From Euptelea pleiosperma (taxonomy: Eukaryota > Streptophyta > Magnoliopsida > Ranunculales > Eupteleaceae), in NCBI GenBank assembly GCA_035048495.1, contig CM068547.1:21211913-21275912 (forward strand): a DNA stretch of 64,000 nt, given 5' to 3'. Made by a program: the position numbers and the translations under genes. Below, in pieces: positions 41,736 through 54,600 of the stretch; position 1 is the first letter of the stretch; every line of letters starts with the position of its first letter. A model generated the notes under the pieces. The model had not been told where the DNA came from and did not search any database. It saw only the letters and a list, made by a program, of their open reading frames with translations.

Positions 41736-43326
41736 GAAACAATAGTAATGGAAGAATTGGAGTCCAATTACGAGGTGTGGTTGCGAAAAATTCACAAGTT
41801 ATAAGCTTCGGAACGTAACACACAAACTGAGTCCAATTTGAGACGTTGATGCACGGATGGAGCTAACTTGTTTCGACTGTCATCAATCTTGTTCCAACAC
41901 ATCAAATGTGTTGAAACAATAGTAATGGAAGAGTTTGACTCCAAAATAAGAGGTCTGGTTGCGAAAATGTCACAAGTTATAGCCTTCGGAATATAACACA
42001 CAAACTGAGTCCAATTTGAGACGTTGACGCATGGATGGAGCTAACTTGTTTCGACGGTCCCAAATCATGTTCCAACACTTAAAATCTGTTGAAACAATAG
42101 TAATGGAAGAGTTGGAGTCCAATTACGAGGTGTGGTTACGAAAAATTCACAAGTTATAAGCTTCGGAACGTAACACACAAACTGAGTCCAAATTGAGACG
42201 TTGACGCACGGATGGACCTAACTTGTTTCGACTGTCACGAATCTTGTTCCAACACTTCAAATGTGTTGAAACAATAGTAATGGAAGAGTTTGAGTCCAAT
42301 TACGAGGTATGGTTGCGAAAAAGTCACAAGTTATAAGCTTCGGAATGTAATACACAAACTGAGTCCAATTTGAGACGTTGACGCACGGATGGAGCAAACT
42401 TGTTTCGACTGTCACGAATCTTGTCCCAACACTGCAAATGTGTTGAAACAATAGTAATGGAAGAATTCCAGTCTAATTACGAGGTCCGGTTGCGAAAAAG
42501 TCACAAGTTATAGGCTTCCGAATGTAACACACAAACTGAGTCCAATTAGAGACATTGACGAACGGATGGAGCAAACTTCTTTCGACTGTCCCGAATTTTA
42601 CTCCAACACTTCAAATGTGTTGAAACAATAGAAATGGAAGAGTTGGAGTCCAATTACGAGGTCCAGTTGCGAAAAAGTCACAAGTTATAGGCTTCGGAGT
42701 GTAACACACAAACTGAGTCAAATTTGAGACGTTGACGCATGGATGGAGCTAACTTATTTCGACGGTCCTAAATCATGTTCCAACACTTAAAATCTGTTTA
42801 AACAATAGTAATGGAAGAGTTGGAGTCCAATTACGAGGTGTGGTTGCGAAAAATTCACAAGTTATAAGCTTCGGAACGTAACACACAAACTGAGTCCAAT
42901 TTGAGACGTTGATGCACGGATGGAGCTAACTTATTTCGACTGTCAAGAATCTTGTTCCAACACATCAAATGTGTTGAAACAATAGTAATGGAAGAGTTTG
43001 AGTCCAAAATAAGAGGTCTGGTTGCGAAAATGTCACAAGTTATAGCCTTCGGAATATAACACACAAACTGAGTCCAATTTGAGACGTTGACGCATGGATG
43101 GAGCTAACTTGTTTCGACGGTCCCAAATCATGTTCCAACACTTAAAATCTGTTGAAACAATAGTAATGGAAGAGTTGGAGTCCAATTACGAGGTGTGGTT
43201 GCGAAAAATTCACAAGTTATAAGCTTCGGAACGTAACACACAAACTGAGTCCAATTTGAGACGTTGACGCACGGATGGAGCAAACTTGTTTCGACTGTCA
43301 CGAATCTTGTCCCAACACTGCAAATG

Positions 43327-46300
43327 TATTGAAACAATAGTAATGGAAGAATTCCAGTCTAATTACGAGGTCCGGTTGCGAAAAAGTCACAAGTTATAGG
43401 CTTCGGAATGTAACAAACAAACTGAGTCCAATTTGAGACGTTGATGCACGGATTGAGCTAACTTGTTTCGACTGTCAAGAATCTTATTCCAACACATCAA
43501 ATGTGTTGAAACAATAGTAATGGAAGAGTTTGAGTCCAATTACATGGTCCGATTGCTAAAAGCCCTTAAGTTATAGGCTTCGGAATGTAACAAACGAACT
43601 GAGTCCAATTTGAGACGTTGACGCACGGATAGAGCTAACTTGTTTCGACGGTCCCAAATCATGTTCCAACACTTAAAATCTGTTGAAACAATTGTAATGG
43701 AAGAGTTTGGGTCAAATTACGAGCTCTGGTTGCAAAAACGTCACAAGTTATAGGCTTCGGAATGTAACACACAAACTGAGTCCAATTAGAGACATTGACG
43801 AACGGATGGAGCAAACTTCTTTCGACTGTCCCGAATTTTGCTCCAACACTTCAAATGTGTTGAAACAATAGTAATGGAGGAGTTTGAGTCCAATTACGAG
43901 GTCCAGTTGCGAAAAAGTCACAAGTTATAGGCTTCGGAATGTAACACACAAACTGAGTCCAATTTGAGACGTTGACGCAAGGATGGAGCTAACTTGTTTC
44001 GACGGTCCCAAATCATGTTCCAACACTTAAAATCTGTTGAAACAATAGTAATGGAAGAGTTGGAGTCCAATTACGAGGTGTGGTTGCGAAAAATTCACAA
44101 GTTATAAGCTTCGGAACGTAACACACAAACTGAGTCCAATTTGAGACGTTGATGCACGGATGGAGCTAACTTGTTTCGACTGTCAAGAATCTTGTTACAA
44201 CACATCAAATGTGTTGAAACAATAGTAATGGAAGAGTTTGAGTCCAAAATAAGAGGTCTGGTTGCGAAAATGTCACAAGTTATAGCCTTCGGAATATAAC
44301 ACACAAACTGAGTCCAATTTGAGACGTTGACGCATGGATGGAGCTAACTTGTTTCGACGGTCCCAAATCATGTTCCAACACTTAAAATCTGTTGAAACAA
44401 TAGTAATGGAAGAGTTGGAGTCCAATTACGAGGTGTGGTTGCGAAAAATTCACAAGTTATAAGCTTCGGAACGTAACACACAAACTGAGTCCAATTTGAG
44501 ACGTTGACGCACGGATGGAGCTAACTTGTTTCGACTGTCACGATTCTTGATCCAACAATTCAAATGTGTTGAAACAATGGTAATGGAAGAGATTTAGGCC
44601 AATTACGAGGTCCGATTGCGAAAAATTCACAAGTTATAGGCTTCGGAATGTAACACACAAACTGAGTCCAATTTGAGACGTTGATGCACGGATTGAGCTA
44701 ACTTGTTTCGACTGTCAAGAATCTTGTTCCAACACATCAAATGTGTTGAAACAATAGTAATGGAAGAGTTTGAGTCCAATTACATGGTCCGATTGCTTAA
44801 AGCCCTTAAGTTATAGGCTTCGGAATGTAACAAACGAACTGAGTCCAATTTGAGACGTTGACGCACGGATAGAGCTAACTTGTTTCGACGGTCCCAAATC
44901 ATGTTCCAACACTTAAAATCTGTTGAAACAATTGTAATGGAAGAGTTTGAGTCAAATTACGAGCTCTGGTTGCGAAAACGTCACAAGTTATAGGCTTCGG
45001 AATGTAACACACAAACTGAGTCCAATTAGAGACATTGACGAACGGATGGAGCAAACTTCTTTTGACTGTCCCGAATTTTACTCCAACACTTCAAATGTGT
45101 TGAAACAATAGTAATGGAAGAGTTTGAGTCCAATTACGAGGTCCAGTTGGGAAAAAGTCACAAGTTATAGGCTTCGGAATGTAACACACAAACTGAGTCC
45201 AATTTGAGACGTTGATGCACGGATGGAGCTAACTTGTTTCGACTGTCAAGAATCTTGTGCCAATACATCAAATCTGTTGAAACAATAGTAATGGAAGAGT
45301 TTGAGTCCAAAATAAGAGGTCCGGTTGCGAAAATGTCACAAGTTATAGCCTTCGGAATATAACACACAAACTGAGTCCAATTTGAGACGTTGACGCATGG
45401 ATGGAGCTAACTTGTTTCGACGGTCCCAAATCATGTTCCAACACTTAAAATCTGTTGAAACAATAGTAATGGAAGAGTTGGAGTCCAATTACGAGGTGTG
45501 GTTGTGAAAAATTCACAAGTTATAAGCTTCGGAACGTAACACACAAATTGAGTCCAATTTGAGACGTTGACGCACGGATGGAGCTAACTAGTTTCGACTG
45601 TCACGAATCTTGTTCCAACACTTCAAATGTGTTCAAACAATAGTAATGGAAGAGTGTGAGTCCAATTACGAGGTCCGGTTGCGAAAAAGTCACAAGTTAT
45701 GGGCTTCGGAAGGTAATACACAAACTTAGTCCAATTTGAGACGTTGACGCACGGATGGAGCAAACTTCTTTCGACTGTCAAGAATCTTGTCCCAACACTG
45801 CAAATGTGTTGAAACAATAGTAATTGAAGAGTTGGAGTCCAATTACGAGGTCTGGTTGCGAAAAATTCACAAGTTATAAGCTTCGGAACGTAACACACAA
45901 ACTGAGTCCAATTTGAGACGTTGACGCACGGATGGAGCTAACTTGTTTCGACTGTCACGAATCTTGTTCCAACACTTCAAATGTGTTGAGACAATAGTAA
46001 TGGAAGAGTTTGAGTCCAATTACGAGGTATGGTTGCGAAAAAGTCACAAGTTATAAGCTTCGGAATGTAATACACAAACTGAGTCCAATTTGAGACGTTG
46101 ACGCACGGATGGAGCAAACTTGTTTCGACTGTCACGAATCTTGTCCCAACACTGCAAATGTATTGAAACAATAGTAATGGAAGAATTCCAGTCTAATTAC
46201 GAGGTCCGGTTGCGAAAAAGTCACAAGTTATAGGCTTCGGAATGTAACAAACAAACTGAGTCCAATTTGAGACGTTGATGCACGGATTGAGCTAACTTGT

Positions 46301-48995
46301 TTCGACTGTCAAGAATCTTATTCCAACACATCAAATGTGTTGAAACAATAGTAATGGAAGAGTTTGAGTCCAATTACATGGTCCGATTGCTAAAAGCCCT
46401 TAAGTTATAGGCTTCGGAATGTAACAAACGAACTGAGTCCAATTTGAGACGTTGACGCATGGATAGAGCTAACTTGTTTCGACGGTCCCAAATCATGTTC
46501 CAACACTTAAAATCTGTTGAAACAATTGTAATGGAAGAGTTTGGGTCAAATTACGAGCTCTGGTTGCAAAAACGTCACAAGTTATAGGCTTCGGAATGTA
46601 ACACACAAACTGAGTCCAATTAGAGACATTGACGAACGGATGGAGCAAACTTCTTTCGACTGTCCCGAATTTTGCTCCAACACTTCAAATGTGTTGAAAC
46701 AATAGTAATAGAGGAGTTTGAGTCCAATTACGAGGTCCAGTTGCGAAAAAGTCACAAGTTATAGGCTTCGGAATGTAACACACAAACTGAGTCCAATTTG
46801 AGACGTTGACGCATGGATGGAGCTAACTTGTTTCGACGGTCCCAAATCATGTTCCAACACTTAAAATCTGTTTAAACAATAGTAATGGAAGAGTTGGAGT
46901 CCAATTACGAGGTGTGGTTGCGAAAAATTCACAAGTTATAAGCTTCGGAACGTAGCACACAAACTGAGTCCAATTTGAGACGTTGATGCACGGATGGAGC
47001 TAACTTGTTTCGACTGTCAAGAATCTTGTTACAACACATCAAATGTGTTGAAACAATAGTAATGGAAGAGTTTGAGTCCAAAATAAGAGGTCTGGTTGCG
47101 AAAATGTCACAAGTTATAGCCTTCGGAATATAACACACAAACTGAGTCCAATTTGAGACGTTGACGCATGGATGGAGCTAACTTGTTTCGACGGTCCCAA
47201 ATCATGTTCCAACACTTAAAATCTGTTGAAACAATAGTAATGGAAGAGTTGGAGTCCAATTACGAGGTGTGGTTGCGAAAAATTCACAAGTTATAAGCTT
47301 CGGAACGTAACACACAAACTGAGTCCAATTTGAGACGTTGACGCACGGATGGAGCTAACTTGTTTCGACTGTCACGATTCTTGATCCAACAATTCAAATG
47401 TGTTGAAACAATGGTAATGGAAGAGATTTAGGCCAATTACGAGGTCCGATTGCGAAAAATTCACAAGTTATAGGCTTCGGAATGTAACACACAAACTGAG
47501 TCCAATTTGAGACGTTGATGCACGGATTGAGCTAACTTGTTTCGACTGTCAAGAATCTTGTTCCAACACATCAAATGTGTTGAAACAATAGTAATGGAAG
47601 AGTTTGAGTCCAATTACATGGTCCGATTGCTTAAAGCCCTTAAGTTATAGGCTTCGGAATGTAACAAACGAACTGAGTCCAATTTGAGACGTTGACGCAC
47701 GGATAGAGCTAACTTGTTTCGACGGACCCAAATCATGTTCCAACACTTAAAATCTGTTGAAACAATTGTAATGGAAGAGTTTGAGTCAAATTACGAGCTC
47801 TGGTTGCGAAAACACCACAAGTTATAGGCTTCGGAATGTAACACACAAACTGAGTCCAATTAGAGACATTGACGAACGGATGGAGCAAACTTCTTTCGAC
47901 TGTCCCGAATTTTACTCCAACACTTCAAATGTGTTGAAACAATAGTAATGGAAGAGTTTGAGTCCAATTACGAGGTCCAGTTACGAAAAAGTCACAAGTT
48001 ATAGGCTTCGGAATGTAACACACAAACTGAGTCCAATTTGAGACGTTGATGCACGGATGGAGCTAACTTGTTTCGACTGTCAAGAATCTTGTTCCAATAC
48101 ATCAAATCTGTTGAAACAATAGTAATGGAAGAGTTTGAGTCCAAAATAAGAGGTCCGGTTGCGAAAATGTCACAAGTTATAGCCTTCGGAATATAACACA
48201 CAAACTGAGTCCAATTTGAGACGTTGACGCATGGATGGAGCTAACTTGTTTCGACGGTCCCAAATCATGTTCCAACACTTAAAATCTGTTGAAACAATAG
48301 TAATGGAAGAGTTGGAGTCCAATTACGAGGTGTGGTTGCGAAAAATTCACAAGTTATAAGCTTCGGAACGTAACACACAAACTGAGTCCAATTTGAGACG
48401 TTGACGCACGGATGGAGCTAACTAGTTTCGACTGTCACGAATCTTGTTCCAACACTTCAAATGTGTTAAAACAATAGTAATGGAAGAGTTTGAGTCCAAT
48501 TACGAGGTCCGGTTGCGAAAAAGTCACAAGTTATGGGCTTCGGAAGGTAATACACAAACTGAGTCCAATTTGAGACGTTGACGCACGGATGGAGCAAACT
48601 TCTTTCGACTGTCAAGAATCTTGTCCCAACACTGCAAATGTGTTGAAACAATAGTAATTGAAGAGTTGGAGTCCAATTACGAGGTCTGGTTGCGAAAAAT
48701 TCACAAGTTATAAGCTTCGGAACGTAACACACAAACTGAGTCCAATTTGAGACGTTGACGCACGGATGGAGCTAACTTGTTTCGACTGTCACGAATCTTG
48801 TTCCAACACTTCAAATGTGTTGAAACAATAGTAATGGAAGAGTTTGAGTCCAATTACGAGGTATGGTTGCGAAAAAGTCACAAGTTATAAGCTTCGGAAT
48901 GTAATACACAAACTGAGTCCAATTTGAGACGTTGACGCACGGATGGAGCAAACTTGTTTCGACTGTCACGAATCTTGTCCCAACACTGCAAATGT
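43327..48995. repeat. 16-monomer higher-order repeat (2,834 bp unit, 2 copies)
   Basis: Two adjacent copies are offset by 2,834 bp (14 x 177 + 2 x 178). The private variant AAATGTATTGAAAC is at 43,321-43,334 and 46,155-46,168. Marker monomers pair as 44,095/46,929 and 45,158/47,992. The third occurrence of the first position, at 48,989, has reverted to GTGTTG, so the similarity is fading there. Confidence 0.75.
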
Positions 48996-49965
48996 GTTGA
49001 AACAATAGTAATGGAAGAATTCCAGTCTAATTACGAGGTCCGGTTGCGAAAAAGTCACAAGTTATAGGCTTCGGAATGTAACACACAAACTGAGTCCAAT
49101 TTGAGACGTTGATGCACGGATTGAGCTAACTTGTTTCGACTGTCAAGAATCTTATTCCAACACATCAAATGTGTTGAAACAATAGTAATGGAAGAGTTTG
49201 AGTCCAATTACATGGTCCGATTGCTAAAAGCCCTTAAGTTATAGGCTTCGGAATGTAACAAACGAACTGAGTCCAATTTGAGACGTTGACGCACGGATAG
49301 AGCTAACTTGTTTCGACGGTCCCAAATCATGTTCCAACACTTAAAATCTGTTGAAACAATTGTAATGGAAGAGTTTGAGTCAAATTACGAGCTCTGGTTG
49401 CGAAAACGTCACAAGTTATAGGCTTCGGAATGTAACACACAAACTGAGTCCAATTAGAGACATTGACGAACGGATGGAGCAAACTTCTTTCGACTGTCCC
49501 GAATTTTGCTCCAACACTTCAAATGTGTTGAAACAATAGTAATGGAAGAGTTTGAGTCCAATTACGAGGTCCAGTTGCGAAAAAGTCACAAGTTATAGGC
49601 TTCGGAATGTAACACACAAACTGAGTCCAATTTGAGACGTTGATGCACGGATTGAGCTAACTTGTTTCGACTGTCAAGAATCTTGTTCCAATACATCAAA
49701 TCTGTTGAAACAATAGTAATGGAAGAGTTTGAGTCCAAAATAAGAGGTCCGGTTGCGAAAATGTCACAAGTTATAGCCTTCGAAATATAACACACAAACT
49801 GAGTCCAATTTGAGACGTTGACGCATGGATGGAGCTAACTTGTTTCGACGGTCCCAAATCATGTTCCAACACTTAAAATCTGTTGAAACAATAGTAATGG
49901 AAGAGTTGGAGTCCAATTACGAGGTCTGGTTGCGAAAAATTCACAAGTTATAAGCTTCGGAACGT

Positions 49966-49981
49966 AACACACAAACTGAGT
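49966..49981. repeat. Target-site duplication, left copy
   Basis: AACACACAAACTGAGT lies immediately left of the LINE and is repeated after the poly-A tail. The last T could instead be the first element base, and the leading AA cannot be separated from the poly-A at the right copy, so the certain core is 13-14 bp. The implied bottom-strand nick is TGTT/ACG, compatible with the loose T-rich/A preference of L1 endonucleases. Confidence 0.9.
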
Positions 49982-50297
49982 GTCTCTTCTCTCTCCTCTT
50001 TCTCTTTTGGGCGATTAGGGATTCCTTCCGGTGGGATCTCTGATTCAGCTTGGAGCCTGTGGAAGATTGATCGTTTTTGCTCTTTTCTTGCTTGGGATCT
50101 TGTTGATTCTACTTGAGGTTAGTATTTTACAGGTTTTATTTCCCTAACTTAGAAAATCCCGTTACTGTCTTCGTCGGGTCCCTGGGTCTCTTCGGACGGC
50201 CTGGGTCGATGTTTGATGCTTGGGGATAGTTCTAAGGCTGGTGGAGTTGCTCTGTGATTTACTAATTTTGCTGATTGTTAGGATTGTATTTTTGATT
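49982..50297 (+). promoter_or_regulatory. LINE 5' UTR, presumed internal promoter region
   Basis: A non-satellite stretch before ORF1. It opens with a pyrimidine-rich run (GTCTCTTCTCTCTCCTCTTT) and becomes GT-rich further in. L1 elements usually carry their own promoter in this region. I see no TATA box or other motif I can defend, so the promoter role is inferred from position. Minus-strand ORFs across this region and the start of ORF1 have no recognisable domain. Confidence 0.6.
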
Positions 50298-51626
50298 ATG
50301 GTTAGTTTGGATCCTGCTCTGGGTGCTCTGGTTTCTCCTCCGGTGAGGAATGATCCTCCTCTGGTGGGGGATGTATTGCCCAAGGTAGTTGCTGGAAATA
50401 TAGATTTCCCTTCGCTTGCTGGTTCTGCTGGGAAAACAGAGCATTCGTGGAAAGCTCTGTTTTCCATGGATCGTAGGTTGGATAAAGGAAAAAGCACTTT
50501 GGAATTCTTTGCCCCTGATTCCAGTGGAGGTCAAAGTATTGTTTGCTGTCCTAAGGAGATTACTGACGATGGTATTGCTAGCTGGACCGATTATCTGGTC
50601 TGCAAGGTGGTTGGAAAGAAGCTACCATATTTGTTGGTGAAAACAGCGCTGGAAAAGATGTGGAAGCCCAAGGGATCTATGGATATAGCGATGCAAGATG
50701 ATGGGATCATCTATATCAAATTTTCTGAGATCTCTGATAAGGAAGATGTCCTAGAGAAGGGCCCTTGGTTCATATCGGGCAGGTTGCTAGTTGTTCGGAT
50801 GTGGACTCCTTCAGTGGAATCTAACTTTGCTACGACAGACTCCTTGCCGATTTGGATCAATTTGATGAATCTTCCCAAAATGCTCTGGACTCCTAAGGGG
50901 ATTAGCTATGTAGCTAGTGCGATAGGTACTCCTATCTGTCTTGATGCAGCTACTGAAGACAGAAAGAGATTATCGTTTGCTCGCGTTTGTGTGGAAATTA
51001 CCATTGCAAGTAAGCTGTTGGATTCTATTCCTGTGAGACTTAGTGATGGATCACAAGTAGAAGTTAAAGTGGAGTATGCTTGGAAACCTCAAAAATGTTC
51101 CAAGTGTAAGCAACTAGGCCATTCTGAAGCCAAATGTCGAAGCAGCTTTTCTCAAGTTCAGAAAATCTGGGTGCCAAAAACTAAAATTGCTGGGGATTTA
51201 GACCCTCCACGGCCTACGACGGGGATAGTTGAGGAGACTACGCTACAGTCTGATGAATGGACAATGGTCAAGCCCAACCATTCTGCTAGAAGAGAGCCTA
51301 TACATGAAGCTAAGAAGGTCACAACTCAATCTAACAGATTTGAAAATCTGATTGATGAATTTGGAGGTGAGGGGAATACCAGCACTGGAGAGAGCACGGA
51401 TATTGTTCGGTCAGCCTTGTCTAACCGTCTCACTATCGGATCCGACATCAGCAAGTCTGAATTGGCTATTTTGAAAAGACGGAATGCACCATCTATATCC
51501 AGAATTTGTGAAGGATTGCAAGGCATCACTGCTAAGCCGGGGCTTACTGTGAAGGCTGATTCTGAGGATAACATTGTGGGGTGTGAACTCCGGGCTGAGC
51601 AGTCGGAGGTCATTCTTCATGAATAA
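50298..51626 (+). CDS. LINE ORF1 protein (RNA-binding, Gag-like)
   Basis: ORF1 of the L1 element, expected to coat the element RNA and form the ribonucleoprotein for retrotransposition. The open frame runs from an ATG at 50,220 (468 residues). I prefer the second ATG at 50,298 (442 residues), because the first 26 residues are an unbroken hydrophobic stretch unlike L1 ORF1 and look like translated 5' UTR. Counting from 50,220, residues about 120-205 (including LEKGPWFISGRLLVVRMW) resemble the DUF4283 region of plant elements. A CX2CX4HX4C zinc knuckle follows at C293, C296, H301 and C306. The C-terminal 160 residues are polar with no motif I recognise. The stop overlaps the ORF2 start in ATGAATAA. 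The frame is intact. Domain names are recalled from family knowledge, not searched. Confidence 0.88.
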   Translation: MVSLDPALGALVSPPVRNDPPLVGDVLPKVVAGNIDFPSLAGSAGKTEHSWKALFSMDRRLDKGKSTLEFFAPDSSGGQSIVCCPKEITDDGIASWTDYLVCKVVGKKLPYLLVKTALEKMWKPKGSMDIAMQDDGIIYIKFSEISDKEDVLEKGPWFISGRLLVVRMWTPSVESNFATTDSLPIWINLMNLPKMLWTPKGISYVASAIGTPICLDAATEDRKRLSFARVCVEITIASKLLDSIPVRLSDGSQVEVKVEYAWKPQKCSKCKQLGHSEAKCRSSFSQVQKIWVPKTKIAGDLDPPRPTTGIVEETTLQSDEWTMVKPNHSARREPIHEAKKVTTQSNRFENLIDEFGGEGNTSTGESTDIVRSALSNRLTIGSDISKSELAILKRRNAPSISRICEGLQGITAKPGLTVKADSEDNIVGCELRAEQSEVILHE

Positions 51627-54600
51627 AATAGCTATATGGAACATTAGGGGGCTTAATAACCCCCATAAGTAGAGGGAAATTAAAAAGTTTATTCAAGAAA
51701 GAAATATAGCTATTTTTGGTCTTTTGGAAACTAAAGTTAGAAGTACTCAGAGCAATCGTATTCAGACTTGGATTTGCTCGGGTTGGAATGTGGAGGAAAA
51801 CTACAGTTCTGACATTCATGGTCGAATTTGGATTCTTTGGGATCCTCAGAAGATTGAATTTAAAGCTTCACATACTAGTGAACAAGCTATTACTGGGCAG
51901 GTCTATGACCGTGTTGGCAGGCAGCATTTTATGATTACTATTGTCTATGCTGATAATAGTAAGGAGATGAGACGATTTTTGTGGCAGCAACTTGTGAGTA
52001 TATCTTCCTCCATATCTATTCCCTGGGTTGTCTTAGGGGATTTCAATACAGTTAGATATGCTACTGAGAAGATTGGTGGAATCCCTGCTAGGAGGAGCTC
52101 CATGCGGGATTTTAATGACTGTATATCTCAATCAGGTCTTTTGGACCTGAAATCTAAAGGTTTGGGTTTTACTTGGGATAACAAGCATCAAGGAATGGAT
52201 CGTATTCTCTGTAAATTGGACCGTGCTCTTGTCAATATCCATTGGCTGACTTTGTTCACCGATACAGAAATCGAAGTGCTGCCTCCTGGGATTTCTGATC
52301 ACAGCCCACTCGAACTTAGTTGGATTGAGAACAGTGGTCAAGGTAAGAAGCCTTTTAAGTTTTTTAACTTTTGGGTAGAACACCCGGAGTTTTACAAAGT
52401 GGTGGAAGGTGTGTGGCACACCCCGATTCTTGGGAACCCGATGTATAAACTAACCCAGAAGTTGAAGTTAGTGAAAAATGCTCTCAAGGAATGGAATACC
52501 TCTACCTTTAATGATCTGAGAAATAAAGTTAGGGGGGCTAAGAAGGAACTTGAAGATATTCAAAGACTTTCCCAATTGAGTCCCTTTGATGTGCAAATCA
52601 AGCAGAAAGAAGATGAGTTACTTAAGCATTATGCGCACCTTGCCGCTTATGAGGAATCTTTCCTGAAGCAGAAATCCCGAGTTCAATGGTTGAGCTTGGG
52701 GGATAGCAACACAGCTTTTTTCCATAATTCGGTGAAGGCTAGAAGACAAAGAAATTCTATTCTTAGTCTGTATGATGCTAACAAGAATAAACTCACGGAA
52801 GCTACGAAGATCAAAGAAGAAATTGTCAGTCATTATCAAACTCAATTGGGAGTTCAGCGGAGTAGTTACGATGGTGACATTATTAAATCTTTACGATTTG
52901 ATAAAGTTTTAAATGCTGAACAAAGGGTGGATATGATCAAGGATATTACTGATGAGGAAATTAAGGATGTTATATTCAGTATGCATGAAGACAAGGCTCC
53001 TGGCCCGGACGGATTTAATGCATGCTTCTTTAAAAAATGTTGGCACATCATTGGATCAGATTTCTTGAAGGGTATTAGGAATTTTTTCAGAGCTAAGAAG
53101 ATGCTTGCTGGTGTCAACTCAACATTCATAGCTCTTGTTCCAAAGGTCAGCAACCCGACTTCTCTTAATGATTATAGACCAATATCGTGTTGCAATCTGA
53201 TCTATAAATGCATATCTAAGATCATAGCTAATAGAATAAAAGGGTCTCTGCCTAGCTTGATTGACTCTTCCCAATCAGCTTTTATTAAGGGGAGACAGAT
53301 TAGTGATAATATTCTTATTTGCCACGAGTTGTTTCGTAATTATCACCGAGAAAAAAATTTATCTCCTCGGTGTACGGTGAAGATCGACATCAAAAAGGCT
53401 TATGATAATCTGACTTGGGAATTTCTGATGGACGTGCTGTACATGATGAATTTCCATCCTTTGATTGTTGATTGGATTCGAGAGTGTGTGACTTCAGCGA
53501 GATACTCTATTCTTGTTAATGGAAGTCCTGAGGGGTATTTTAAGGGGCAAAAAGGTATTCGCCAAGGGGATCCTCTTTCACCTTACCTATTTGTGCTTGG
53601 TATGGAAGTCTTTAATAATCTCTTGAAGCAGAAGGCAGCTGATGAATTGTTCAAAGTTCATCCTAAGTGTAGTGATCCGTTAATCACTCACTTAAGTTTC
53701 GCGGATGACCTCATGGTGTTCTTTGGTGGGGATGTGCAATCAGCAGCATCATTGAATGAGGTGTTGAGCTTATTCAAAGATATGTCAGGCCTGGAAGCCA
53801 ATAGATCCAAGAGTTCATTCTTTTGTGCAGGATTGGATGAAGCTACTAAAACTGAGATTGGTGAAATCTTGGGTTTTAAGGAGGAAGCTATACCGATCCG
53901 TTACTTGGGGGTTCCTCTTGTTTCTACTAGACTCTCAGCGGATGATTGTCAACCTCTTATTGATAGGATGTCTATGCGCGTTCAATCATGGAAGGGTCGA
54001 TGTCTGTCTTATGCTGGAAGGCTGGAATTGGTCAGATCTGTGCTCCAAAGCATCCAAGTTTTTTGGAGCTTTAATTTTCTACTGCCTAAGAAAATTATTA
54101 AGCAGATGGATAGTATTTGCTCCCGGTTCTTATGGGGTGGTCCTTCACTGATGCGAAAGAACCAACCTATTGCTTGGAAAACTATATGTACCCCTAAGAA
54201 GGAAGGTGGCCTTGGTGTTAAAGACTTGGTCACCTGGAACAAATCAGCTTGCCTTCGCCATGTTTTTGCTGTTGCTGCCAGCAAGGAGAACCTATGGGTT
54301 GAATGGGTTAATGGTAATCTTATTAAGAACAAAGTGTTCTGGACTATGAAGATTCCTATGGACTGTTCTTGGGTGTGGAGAAAGATACTAGCTAGTCGTC
54401 TAATAGCTAGTAAGTATATCAAGCACCTAATTGGGAGCGGAGAGGATACGTTTATATGGCAAGTTCCTTGGCACCCTGCAGGTCTGCTCCTTGAAACCTT
54501 CAACAGCGTGAGTAGGTTTGACACTCGGATGCATATTAATGACAAGGTTTCTTCGCTGATTGTTGACAGCACTTGGGCTGCTCCTCCAGCCCAAACGGTA

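Larger units (their letters stand above)
34833..49965. repeat. Rearranged satellite segment with short, mixed periodicities
   Basis: Same satellite family, but the 27-mer period is gone. Marker monomers lie at 35,058, 35,591, 36,654, 37,717, 39,135, 40,729, 41,792, 42,855, 44,095, 45,158, 46,929, 47,992 and 49,586, giving irregular spacings of 3, 6, 8, 9, 7 and 10 monomers. The stretch 35,591-36,863 is repeated at 44,095-45,367, 8,504 bp away (48 monomers), including the private variants CTTGTTACAAC and CTTGTGCCAATAC. A shared one-base insertion (AAATTTCAC) is at 35,588 and about 38,249. Confidence 0.8.
1..49981. repeat. Satellite array, left arm (177/178-bp monomers)
   Basis: Uninterrupted head-to-tail tandem array of about 282 monomers, all in one orientation. 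Each monomer contains the landmarks CACAAACTGAGTCCAATT, GAGACGTTGACGCACGGATG, TTTCGACTGTCACGAATC, AAATGTGTTGAAACAATAG and GTTGCGAAAAAGTCACAAG, in that order. Monomers recur every 177 bp; a marker class is 178 bp. Divergence between classes is limited to scattered substitutions, and single-base indels are rare (for example near 7,434, 9,731, 9,894, 11,107 and 35,588). Many monomers carry AAGCTT (HindIII) in TTATAAGCTTCGG, and one class carries GAATTC (EcoRI), so digests should give ladders. No gene, transposon fragment or unique sequence lies in this stretch. Length and HOR structure suggest a centromeric satellite; a pericentromeric or subtelomeric block remains possible. Confidence 0.97.

Noticed and set aside
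1045..49795. Many minus-strand ORFs of 60-91 codons with recurring similar peptides
   Set aside because: 177 is divisible by three, so any open frame in the monomer reappears in each copy. The peptides span monomer boundaries, break at single-base indels and match no family I know.
1..49981. CRISPR-like regular repetition
   Set aside because: There are no short repeats separated by unique spacers; the entire 177-bp unit is repeated, and the LINE shows that the source is eukaryotic.
50220..50297. Hydrophobic N-terminus of ORF1 as a signal peptide or membrane anchor
   Set aside because: L1 ORF1 proteins are RNA-binding and not secreted; a downstream ATG at 50,298 gives a normal start, so this is more likely translated 5' UTR.
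50162..50534. Minus-strand ORFs of 111 and 90 codons over the LINE 5' region
   Set aside because: They lie antisense to ORF1 and its leader, overlap each other in different frames and show no domain.
54009..54572. 187-codon minus-strand ORF inside ORF2
   Set aside because: It is antisense to a well-supported coding region and has no recognisable motif.
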